A stretch of DNA of 64,000 nucleotides, taken from positions 1 to 64,000 of the forward strand of contig JARXAE010000018.1 of assembly GCA_029866005.1 (NCBI GenBank), read 5' to 3'. Positions 40,093 through 47,528 of this stretch are shown in pieces. Every line of letters begins with the position of its first letter. The stretch's first letter is position 1. The position numbers and the translations under genes were made by a program. The notes beneath the pieces are model-generated. The model saw nothing but the letters and a program-made list of their open reading frames with translations, searched no databases and was not told the DNA's origin. Source of the stretch: Fimbriimonas sp. Lineage in GTDB: Bacteria > Armatimonadota > Fimbriimonadia > Fimbriimonadales > Fimbriimonadaceae.

Positions 40093-40965
40093 ATGGAACA
40101 AGAAGCACAGAAGACCAGGGACGACGCTAACATCTGGCTTGCGCGGTTATCGCCGCTGCTTTCGCCGAAGCCAGGGCTGAGTCAGGACGAGGTAGAGAAG
40201 AATATCAACACCTTGCGGTCGCTGCAATCTGAGGCTTCGGATTTACAGTATCGGCTGGGATCGCTTTGGGAGCCGGGGGATATGGAGCTCTCTAATACGT
40301 TTGGGAATGCGGTGACGCAGTTGCCTTCGATTGAGGCAGATTTTCGAACTCGATTGGCTTCACAGCGGGTTCCGGGGCCACGGGTGGATTTAGATTCGAT
40401 TCAGGAGCGGCTTGCCGAGCGTGAGGCTCAGCAGGAGCTGGGGATTCCGACATCGGTACACAATGCACTTTCGCTGAAGATGCAGACCTCGCCGCGTAAC
40501 TTTGGGGCGGCAATCGGGGTTGGGATTTTTGCCTTGGGTTGGAATGCCTTCACCCTAATGCACGCCGTGCTGATGATCGGCGGGATGTGGAAGGCAATGG
40601 GGCCGGTTGCGCTGTTTCTGTTGCTGTTCTACGCGATCTTCTTTGGGGCAGGATTTGCGATGACTTGGGCGACGATTGAAGCGCTTTCGGTTGAGGAAAT
40701 CGAACTGACTGGTCGCTCACTTGTGATCAAGAAGACAATTGGGAAGTGGGTTCGGACGAAGGTGATTGAACTTGATCCAGAGACTCGGGCGGTTGTCGGT
40801 GTTGCTCAGACGGGGATTCGGTCAGAAAACAAGAATGTTCCTCAACGGGCAGTTCTGATGACGGACGCGAAGGGGAAAGAGGTTGCGTTTGGGGCAGGTT
40901 CGACGCAGGAGATGAAGACTCGGATTGCTCGGCAGGTGAACGAGTATTTGGGCGCGCGGGTCTAG
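40093..40965 (+). CDS. Membrane protein of unknown function
   Basis: A 290-residue protein. The first 135 residues are soluble and helical, with possible coiled coil (VEKNINTLRSLQSEASDLQY). Two adjacent membrane spans (GAAIGVGIFALGWNAFTLMH and AMGPVALFLLLFYAIFFGAG) follow, then a beta-rich C-terminal domain (IELTGRSLVIKKTIGKW, AVLMTDAKGKEVAFG) resembling bacterial PH domains. The ATG at 40093 is chosen; earlier codons fall in the repeat and hairpin. No family is recognised. Confidence 0.58.
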   Translation: MEQEAQKTRDDANIWLARLSPLLSPKPGLSQDEVEKNINTLRSLQSEASDLQYRLGSLWEPGDMELSNTFGNAVTQLPSIEADFRTRLASQRVPGPRVDLDSIQERLAEREAQQELGIPTSVHNALSLKMQTSPRNFGAAIGVGIFALGWNAFTLMHAVLMIGGMWKAMGPVALFLLLFYAIFFGAGFAMTWATIEALSVEEIELTGRSLVIKKTIGKWVRTKVIELDPETRAVVGVAQTGIRSENKNVPQRAVLMTDAKGKEVAFGAGSTQEMKTRIARQVNEYLGARV

Positions 40966-41021
40966 CGAGAGCAGGAAACAGGAAGATGGAGGCCAGGGGC
41001 GAGAGTGCTTTCCGCTTTCTG

Positions 41022-41978
41022 CTAGACCCTTGCGATCACAACATCTTCTACCAATCCCGCCGGTTGGGTTTTCCAGTCTTCGGTGGGGGTTAGGAATCTT
41101 GCGATTTCGACACCTTGGGTGTAGGCGTTCCGGAGGGTTTTGAGTTGGAGTTGGGTGAGGGCGGGGCCGCCTCCGGCCAGGAGGGCGATTCGGTCTTGGG
41201 TTTGGATGAAGGCTTGGGCGGCGACAACTTGGGCGTCTTGCTCTAGCCAGGAGACGAAGGCGTCACCTTCTTCGGCGAGGAGTTCGAGTTGGGAGGAGAA
41301 GGAGGGTGTGAGGTCGGGGACAAAACGACGAAGCATTGCGATCGCGTCACCGAGTTCATCGAAGCTAGAGTGCTTGAGTTCGGCATTGGCGAACGTTCGA
41401 GCCCAGGCGACGGCTTTTGGCGTTAGGAATTGGTCAATGGGTTTCGTCAGGACCAATGCGGAGCCAGTTGGCCGAACTTTGCGAAGGATTTTTGTGGAGG
41501 CGTAGTCGGTGACATAGGCTCCGGCGGCGAGGTGAGTTGACGCTCGGCGCAAGACGATTGCCTCGAACCGACTCTGGGCGATGTACTCGCGCAGTTGGAG
41601 TTCGACAGCGGCCCAGGTTGCCTTGGGTTCGGACGCAATCACCGATATTCCGAACTCGGTTGAATCGTAGCCGAGCATCTTCATACTCTTTTTGCCTCTG
41701 AACGGCTTTCGCTTGGGTTCAAGCAGGGGAACGATTGCCGATAGCTCTCCGCCAACGAAACTGGTGACGATCAGGGGCATGAACTCGCGGCGCTGGCGCT
41801 CAAATTCGAGCTGAGCCATTTGCCAAACTGACTGCGGGTCACCGCCCCGGGTCTTCTCAAACAGGCATCGCCAATGGGGTTCGGTTGCAGTGTATCCATC
41901 CCAGCCACGAACGATTCGGGTGGTGATCTTCTGAACCATTGGTTCAGAACCGGTCTGAGGGGGGTTGAGGACAGACAT
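41022..41978 (-). CDS. GNAT/BioF2-like (CelD-type) acetyltransferase
   Basis: A 318-residue protein. HWRCLFEKTRGGDPQSVWQM, VGGELSAIVPLLEPKR, RFEAIVLRRASTH and DAQVVAAQAFIQTQDRIALLAGG fit the BioF2-like acyltransferase group, sometimes called CelD/FemAB-related, which add acyl groups to cell-surface sugars or peptides. It stands alone and faces proS and tRNA-Ile. The call is on overall layout, so the family is moderately certain. Confidence 0.6.
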   Translation of the reverse strand: MSVLNPPQTGSEPMVQKITTRIVRGWDGYTATEPHWRCLFEKTRGGDPQSVWQMAQLEFERQRREFMPLIVTSFVGGELSAIVPLLEPKRKPFRGKKSMKMLGYDSTEFGISVIASEPKATWAAVELQLREYIAQSRFEAIVLRRASTHLAAGAYVTDYASTKILRKVRPTGSALVLTKPIDQFLTPKAVAWARTFANAELKHSSFDELGDAIAMLRRFVPDLTPSFSSQLELLAEEGDAFVSWLEQDAQVVAAQAFIQTQDRIALLAGGGPALTQLQLKTLRNAYTQGVEIARFLTPTEDWKTQPAGLVEDVVIARV

Positions 41979-42022
41979 GTTGCCAACGAATCCAGGTGCA
42001 AATCTCGTGCCAACCAGGGCGG

Positions 42023-42051
42023 TTGACGTCGGAATTTTCGTGAGGTATTAT
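42023..42051 (+). promoter_or_regulatory. Promoter of tRNA-Ile
   Basis: TTGACG, 17 bases, TATTAT. The start would fall about 5 bases before the tRNA. This is the cleanest sigma-70-type promoter seen in the window. Confidence 0.8.
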
Positions 42052-42062
42052 CTATTGGTTCC

Positions 42063-42139
42063 GGGCTAATAGCTCAGTTGGTTAGAGCACACCCCTGATA
42101 AGGGTGAGGTCGCAGGTTCGAGTCCCGCTTGGCCCACCA
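42063..42139 (+). tRNA. tRNA-Ile (anticodon GAU)
   Basis: A 77-base tRNA with encoded CCA. The acceptor GGGCTAA pairs with TTGGCCC, the D arm is AGCTCAGTTGGTTAGAGC, the anticodon arm is CACCC-CTGATAA-GGGTG and the T loop is TTCGAGT. It is not next to an rRNA operon in this window. Confidence 0.94.
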
Positions 42140-42239
42140 GTCCACCTCCCGGAACCTCTTCCCCTCCTTTCGGCATTGTCGGAAGTCAATCGTTTGATTT
42201 GTCGATGCCTCAGCGCGGAGCGGTAACATTCTCCGCAAG

Positions 42240-43604
42240 ATGCACGATATGCCACGTCGAGACTTTCTTGCCGCCGCCGGAGCCGCTGGGATCGCAGCCA
42301 CCGGACTAGCCACTCAATCCACACCTCGCCGAAAGGCCGGGGCGAAGTCCGTTGCCAATCTCGCGGTGAAGCTAGACCGCGTTCGCGCCGCGTTTATCGG
42401 AGTTGGTGCTCGCGGATCGGGACACGTCAGCCAGATGTGCCTTATCGACGGAGTCGATATTGTCGCGATTTGTGACAACCATCTGCCCACTCTGGAGCGC
42501 TCAATCAACAATGTGGTGAATCGCCACAAGCGTCCGGCGCCAGCGGCTTATGGACGGGGCGATGATGACTACAAGCGAATGCTTGAGCGGAAGGACATCG
42601 ATATCGTAATCATTGCGACTCCTTGGGAGATTCATGCACCCATGGCGATCGCTGCAATGGAGGCGGGCAAGCACGCCTTTGTTGAGGTGCCGGTTGCAAC
42701 CACGATTGACCACATGTGGAAGCTGGTCGACACGTCAGAACGAACCCAGAAAATCTGCATGATGATGGAAAACGTTTGCTACGGGCGGGAAGAGCTGCTT
42801 GTTCTGAACATGGCGAGGCACGGGGTTTTTGGCGACTTGCTTCACGGTGAGGCATCTTATATCCATGATCTTCGCGGGCAGATGTTTGAAGTCGAGCATG
42901 GCACGGGGTCTTGGCGAACTTACGCCTACGCTCAGCACAATGGCAACCTGTATCCGACCCACGGGCTTGGTCCGGTGGCGCAGTATATGGATGTCAACCG
43001 AGGGGATGCTTTCGATTACATGGTTTCGATTAGTTCGCCTTCAATGATGCGCACGAACTACGCGAAGGACAAGTTCCCACCGGATCATAAGTGGAACAAG
43101 ACGAAGTTCATCTGCGGGGATATCAACACTTCGATTATCAAGACGAAATTGGGGCGAACAATCATGCTCCAGTGGGATGAGCAACTTCCACGGCCTTACA
43201 CGCGGCACAACTTCTTGCAGGGTACCAAAGGTGCTTGGGCAGGATTCCCGGATAGGATGTCGCACGAAACTCATGCTAGTGGTCCGGATGAGTGGAAGGA
43301 AGGTAAGGACCTTGAGCCTTGGTTCGAGAAGTACGAACACCCTCTCTTTAAGCGGATGGGAGAGGAGTCAAAGAAGAACGGAGGTCACGGTGGTATGGAC
43401 TTTATGATGCTGTGGCGCATCGTTTACTGCCTGCGAAACGGAATCCCGGTTGACCAGGATGTTTACGATGCGGTCGCTTGGTCAGCACCATTCCCGCTCA
43501 GTGAGACCTCAGTGGCGAACCGAGGTAGAACGATGGACTTCCCCGACTTCACTCGTGGAGAGTGGAAGACGAGAAAGCCCCTCGATAACATGTCGAACGC
43601 TTAG
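42240..43604 (+). CDS. Gfo/Idh/MocA oxidoreductase, GH109-like, Tat-exported
   Basis: A 454-residue protein. The N-terminus has a Tat signal (MPRRDFLAAAGAAGIAATGL). The Rossmann motif is AAFIGVGARGSGH, followed by DIVIIATPWEIHAPMA and EVPVATTIDHMW. NLYPTHGLGPVAQYMDVNRGD and GGHGGMDFM are marks of GH109, whose members cleave alpha-N-acetylgalactosamine with NAD as bound cofactor. This activity is an inference from the family. TAACAT ends 10 bases before the ATG at 42240; the ATG at 42249 is an alternative start. Confidence 0.85.
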   Translation: MHDMPRRDFLAAAGAAGIAATGLATQSTPRRKAGAKSVANLAVKLDRVRAAFIGVGARGSGHVSQMCLIDGVDIVAICDNHLPTLERSINNVVNRHKRPAPAAYGRGDDDYKRMLERKDIDIVIIATPWEIHAPMAIAAMEAGKHAFVEVPVATTIDHMWKLVDTSERTQKICMMMENVCYGREELLVLNMARHGVFGDLLHGEASYIHDLRGQMFEVEHGTGSWRTYAYAQHNGNLYPTHGLGPVAQYMDVNRGDAFDYMVSISSPSMMRTNYAKDKFPPDHKWNKTKFICGDINTSIIKTKLGRTIMLQWDEQLPRPYTRHNFLQGTKGAWAGFPDRMSHETHASGPDEWKEGKDLEPWFEKYEHPLFKRMGEESKKNGGHGGMDFMMLWRIVYCLRNGIPVDQDVYDAVAWSAPFPLSETSVANRGRTMDFPDFTRGEWKTRKPLDNMSNA

Positions 43605-44122
43605 TTCTTGGTGAAGATAATGGTCACCGAAGGGGTTTTCATCCCTTTCGGTGCACCGCCCTTGGCGGCCTGATCCTTGGCTTGCTTAGAGACATCAAAA
43701 GTGATCGTCTTGCCGTTCGGGCTGAGGGTTCCGACAAGAGTCTTCGGCCCCGCGGTGGCCTTCTTTCCGGTGAGCGTCACTTTATTGCCTTTCACGACCC
43801 AGGTTCCTTCTTCAGCCTGTGGCTTTTGGGCTCCTGGACCACCAGTGGTGGTCATGGTGTACTTGCCACCCTTTTCAACGACGACGTTCATGCGAATGTT
43901 TGCGACCATGGACATGCCCATCGCCATTTGCTGATCCATCATTTTGACTTGCTCTGGGGTCATGCTCTTACCCTGTGATTTCGCAGCAGACATCGCGGCG
44001 GCCTTGGCTTCCTTCATGTCCATGTTGATCTTGCCGGTCCATTTTCCGGTGATATCGGCGGCGTACGCACTAAGGCTGAGCGCGAGCGCGCTAACTGCGA
44101 GGACGGTTCGAGTGAAATTCAT
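43601..44122 (-). CDS. Secreted protein, paralogue of the gene at 44930
   Basis: A 173-residue secreted protein: signal MNFTRTVLAVSALALSLSAY, then ADITGKWTGKINM, the opening of a lipocalin-like barrel, a Met-rich helix (MTPEQVKMMDQQMAMGMSM), and strands ending in TVSGTLSPNG-like TLVGTLSPNGKTITF. It shares the start AD[IV]TGKWxG with the second gene. It has a clear Shine-Dalgarno (AAAGGAAGAT). Its function is unknown. Confidence 0.65.
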   Translation of the reverse strand: MNFTRTVLAVSALALSLSAYAADITGKWTGKINMDMKEAKAAAMSAAKSQGKSMTPEQVKMMDQQMAMGMSMVANIRMNVVVEKGGKYTMTTTGGPGAQKPQAEEGTWVVKGNKVTLTGKKATAGPKTLVGTLSPNGKTITFDVSKQAKDQAAKGGAPKGMKTPSVTIIFTKN

Positions 44123-44181
44123 ATCTTCCTTTGTTCCTTACGGCAAGAACTACGAGTATTGTGAACGATAGGTTACGATTG

Positions 44182-44949
44182 ATGGTTCCCATCCGCTCAA
44201 ATCCGCTGTTCGACGAGTTAGTTCAGCAACAGGCAAGGCCTCCAAAAGACCCAGTCATGCGGCAGTCTTGGGAGCGGCTCTTCTTTGCCCATGCGCGGTG
44301 TGATGCGGATCGGCTTGCTGCGTCGCTGCCGGCGGGATTGGAACTCCAGACGTTTGATGGAGATGCCTGGCTGGGGTTCGTGCCGTTTGCAATGCGGTCG
44401 CTGCGGTTCTCCACGCTCCCTTGGCCGGACTTCTTTGAGACAAACCTTCGGACCTATGTCAATCACCCGGTTCATGGGCCCGGGGTTTGGTTTTACTCCT
44501 TGGATGCAAGCGGATACTTGCCATGTTTGGCAGCAAGGAACAGCTTTAATCTGCCCTATTGCTACGCGGGGTTGGACCTGGTCGAACGAGGGAGTAAGTT
44601 GAATTACTTTGGAACTCGAGCTGATCGGCAGCGGTTACCGACCGTTTTTGAGCACCCGTCCCGTGACTTCCGCTACACCGCCGAACTGAGAGTGGAAGGT
44701 GCTCCTCTGCCTGCAGAACCTGATTCTTTCGACTTCTGGCTACTTGAGAGGTACCGGCTATACTCGGCGGATCGAAAGGGGCGTCTGCTCACGGCGCGGG
44801 TTTGGCATGAGCCTTACCAGGTTGTCGAGCCCAAGGTGTTAAGCCTAAACGTCGAATCGGGGGATCCCAGGTTCAATTCGCTCAGTTTCGAGCACTTTAG
44901 GTACTGCTCGGGTGTGAAAGTCGAGTGTTTCAAACCCGAGTGGGTTTAG
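44182..44949 (+). CDS. DUF2071-family protein (YqjF-like)
   Basis: A 255-residue protein with the DUF2071 pattern: WERLFFAHARCDADRLAASL, FDGDAWLGFVPFAM, TNLRTYVNHPVHGPGVWFYS, SLDASGYLPCLAARNSFNLP. The function is unknown. TAGGTT ends 7 bases before the ATG at 44182, which fits a leaderless start; the longer frame to 44131 lies in the opposite gene's leader. It lies between two related secreted-protein genes on the other strand and overlaps one by 20 bases at its 3' end. Confidence 0.78.
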   Translation: MVPIRSNPLFDELVQQQARPPKDPVMRQSWERLFFAHARCDADRLAASLPAGLELQTFDGDAWLGFVPFAMRSLRFSTLPWPDFFETNLRTYVNHPVHGPGVWFYSLDASGYLPCLAARNSFNLPYCYAGLDLVERGSKLNYFGTRADRQRLPTVFEHPSRDFRYTAELRVEGAPLPAEPDSFDFWLLERYRLYSADRKGRLLTARVWHEPYQVVEPKVLSLNVESGDPRFNSLSFEHFRYCSGVKVECFKPEWV

Positions 44950-45406
44950 CCGCTTCTGGCTTCTTGGCAGGTACGGGCGCTGGAACTCTTGCAAACACAA
45001 GCTTCGTTGCAGGAAGACCCGGTTTACTCGCGATGACGACGAGCCACCTCTTGCCGCTGTCATCCAACTTTGCGGTCATCCTACGAGAAACCTTTGCTCC
45101 GTTCTCGCTGGTCGTGATGAGGGTCAGGATGCCACTTTTTAGTTTCCAAGTTCCGAAGCTCTTTCGTTTCTCAATATCTGCTCCGTTGACGATGGCGGTA
45201 AAGGTTCCGTCACCTTTCAGTTCAACCTCATAGCGCAGGCTTTTGAGGAACGCCTTACTCATTTGGAGCTTGAGGAGCGCATCGGAATCCATCGTTTGGG
45301 CGATCTTGCTGGGGCCCAGCATGGCGATTCCGATCCACTTTCCGGTCACGTCTGCCCAAGCCGCTGATGCGGTGAGAAGCAGAACCAGTCCGAGCAGATG
45401 GCGCAT
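44930..45406 (-). CDS. Secreted protein, paralogue of the gene at 43601
   Basis: A 158-residue protein with a signal (MRHLLGLVLLLTASAAWA) and then DVTGKWIGIAMLGP, the same opening as in the gene at 43601. FGTWKLKSGILTLITTSENG gives the barrel strands. The tail is Ala/Pro/Lys-rich (PAPVPAKKPEAAKP). No function is known. CATAAT lies 11 bases before the ATG. Confidence 0.62.
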   Translation of the reverse strand: MRHLLGLVLLLTASAAWADVTGKWIGIAMLGPSKIAQTMDSDALLKLQMSKAFLKSLRYEVELKGDGTFTAIVNGADIEKRKSFGTWKLKSGILTLITTSENGAKVSRRMTAKLDDSGKRWLVVIASKPGLPATKLVFARVPAPVPAKKPEAAKPTRV

Positions 45407-45434
45407 AACCCATCATTATTATGGGGCAAACCGC

Positions 45435-45440
45435 TAAACT
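45435..45440 (+). promoter_or_regulatory. -10 box deciding the GTG start at 45448
   Basis: TAAACT is followed 7 bases later by GTG. The ATG at 45442 lies only 1 base after the box and would precede the transcript start, so GTG 45448 (MKAQLLLVIALAVVGC) is preferred. Confidence 0.55.
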
Positions 45441-45447
45441 AATGACC

Positions 45448-47037
45448 GTGAAAGCGCAGTTGCTTTTAGTCATCGCACTGGCTGTCGTCGGGTGCGGAAG
45501 CGGTTCTTCAGAGGGAGGCGGATTCTCTTCGCGCAAGAACGCAGGGTCTACAACGACTTTCCGTTATGCGCTGGCGAGTAACCCAACCACACTTGATCCA
45601 GCAAAGGTTCAGGACGTGGACACCATGGACCTGCTCGGCAACATCTACGAACCGCTGGTGCGTTACGGCGAAGACAACAAGGTAGAAGGCGTTTTAGCGG
45701 AGTCTTGGAGCGTTTCTCCCGAGGGGACTGCCTACACATTTAAACTTCGTGATGCGAAGTTTCACGACGGTTCATCGGTTACGGCCTCCGACGTCAAAGC
45801 ATCCTTGGAAAGAGCGTTGAGCAAAGAGCTTGCTTCTCCAACTGCCCAGACCTATCTCGGAGACATCGTTGGTTCTCAAGAGGTTTTGGCAGGATCAGCC
45901 AAAGAACTGAGCGGCGTAAAAGTCATTGACCCCAAGACCGTGGAGGTCTCCATTGACAAGCCACGACCCTATTTCCTTGGCAAGCTCAGCTATGCTTGCG
46001 GCTCAGTGGTCCCGGCAAAGCAAGGTACAGCGGAGATAAGGGAGGTCAAGGCTTCCATCGGCTCGGGTCCATTTGCTCTGGACTCTTTCTCGCCTGAGCA
46101 GCAAGTGAGCCTCAAGGCGTTTGCCGACTACTACGGGGAAAAGCCCGCTATCACCGGCATTGAGCGGCGAATCATCAAGGATGCGTCCACGCGACTTGCG
46201 CTGTTCAAGAGCGGAGAGACTGACATGACCACGCTGGAAAAGCAGGACTGGGCGGCGGTGAAGGGCGACTCGAAGCTCAAAGATGAACTCAAGTTCATTA
46301 ACCGACCTGCCGTGTTCTATCTCCTTCTCTCAGCTAAAGCTCAGCCAGCGTTTAAGGATGTCCATCTCCGTCGGGCGATCATGATGGCGATTGATCGTGA
46401 CCGGATTACTCAGCAAATTCTTGCCGGAGTTCCTACGGCAACTCGTTGGTTACCAGACGGGATTAACTCAAAGCCCCCTGCGGCGACGGCTTTTGCGTTT
46501 GATCCGGCGAAGGCGAAGGCGGAACTGGCTTTGTCTGAGTTCAAGACAGGTGATAAGGTTCCGCCAATCGAAATCACATTTAGGGCTGAAAACACCGATG
46601 CCAAGGCGGTTATCGAGGCGATTGGAGGGGACTTGCGACGGAATCTTGGTCTCACAGTTCAACCTCGCTCGCTCGAGTGGGGGGCGATACTCAAAGCTCG
46701 CAACCGCGGCGAGTTGCCTTGCGCTTTTCTGAGTTGGTATGGCGACTACATCGACCCTCAGAACTTCCTTTCGATGTTGCTGACCACAGATGCGTCCGCG
46801 AACTTTGACAAGTGGTCGAATCGCGAGTTTGACGCTCTATGCGCTACCGCGGACGTCGAACCAGACCCCGAACGCCGAGCCGAACTCTATGCAAAAGCAG
46901 AAACCATTGTCCTCACCGAAGTCCCTCGCATCCCGCTCTATCACCAGATTGATGGTGTGCTCGTGAATCCTCGAGTTCAGGGACTTCGTTACAACCTTTT
47001 GGGTTCGCTACCGCACAACAAGGTGGTGCTCAAGTGA
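45448..47037 (+). CDS. ABC transporter substrate-binding lipoprotein, family 5
   Basis: A 529-residue solute-binding protein for peptides, nickel or similar. The lipoprotein signal is KAQLLLVIALAVVGC. Family 5 marks are NIYEPLVRYGED, LAESWSVSPEGTAYTFKLRD, KFHDGSSVTASDVKAS, and LRRAIMMAIDRDRI. The start is taken as GTG 45448 because of TAAACT upstream. No permease or ATPase genes are next to it; coaD follows with a 4-base overlap, which is an odd partner. Confidence 0.86.
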   Translation: MKAQLLLVIALAVVGCGSGSSEGGGFSSRKNAGSTTTFRYALASNPTTLDPAKVQDVDTMDLLGNIYEPLVRYGEDNKVEGVLAESWSVSPEGTAYTFKLRDAKFHDGSSVTASDVKASLERALSKELASPTAQTYLGDIVGSQEVLAGSAKELSGVKVIDPKTVEVSIDKPRPYFLGKLSYACGSVVPAKQGTAEIREVKASIGSGPFALDSFSPEQQVSLKAFADYYGEKPAITGIERRIIKDASTRLALFKSGETDMTTLEKQDWAAVKGDSKLKDELKFINRPAVFYLLLSAKAQPAFKDVHLRRAIMMAIDRDRITQQILAGVPTATRWLPDGINSKPPAATAFAFDPAKAKAELALSEFKTGDKVPPIEITFRAENTDAKAVIEAIGGDLRRNLGLTVQPRSLEWGAILKARNRGELPCAFLSWYGDYIDPQNFLSMLLTTDASANFDKWSNREFDALCATADVEPDPERRAELYAKAETIVLTEVPRIPLYHQIDGVLVNPRVQGLRYNLLGSLPHNKVVLK

Positions 47038-47528
47038 GAGTTGTTGCTGTTTATCCGGGCACCTTTGATCCGCCTACGAACGGACATGCGGACATCATTG
47101 AACGGGCTTCAAAGTTGTTTGACAACGTGATTGTTGCAGTGGGAAAGAACTCCCACAAGACCCCGCTTCTCACCGTGGATGAACGCCTTGAAGCACTTAC
47201 TGAGATTTCCAAGCCTTACAAAAACGTTACTGTCGAATCATTCGAGGGTCTACTCGTTGACTACGCAAAAGACAAGGGCGCAAAGTCGATTGTTCGCGGA
47301 CTCCGAGCGGTTGCCGACTTTGACTACGAGTTCCAGATCGCGATGGTGAACCGAAAACTAGAGCCAGAAGTAGACAGCGTCTTTCTGATGACACGTTGGG
47401 AGTACAGCTTCTTAAGCTCGTCGGTGGTCCGCGAAGTCGCACTTCTTGACGGCGACGTGAGCACCATGGTCCCGGACCCGGTGCTCACGATATTGAAGCA
47501 AGCCGTTGCTCGGCGACTTAAGGGTTAA
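47034..47528 (+). CDS. coaD: Phosphopantetheine adenylyltransferase
   Basis: A 164-residue enzyme. The nucleotidyltransferase motif is YPGTFDPPTNGHADIIERA with T10, H18; the ISSS motif appears as YSFLSSSVVREVA, and SIVRGLRAVADFDYEFQIA binds phosphopantetheine. It makes dephospho-CoA from phosphopantetheine and ATP. GTG start, overlapping the upstream stop by 4 bases. Its 3' end overlaps the M16 protease gene by 11 bases. Confidence 0.93.
   Translation: MRVVAVYPGTFDPPTNGHADIIERASKLFDNVIVAVGKNSHKTPLLTVDERLEALTEISKPYKNVTVESFEGLLVDYAKDKGAKSIVRGLRAVADFDYEFQIAMVNRKLEPEVDSVFLMTRWEYSFLSSSVVREVALLDGDVSTMVPDPVLTILKQAVARRLKG

Noticed and set aside
42074-42324. Short minus-strand open frames across 42074-42324
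   Set aside because: They run over tRNA-Ile and the start of the GH109-like gene and contain translated tRNA sequence (GPSGTRTCDL), a common false gene.
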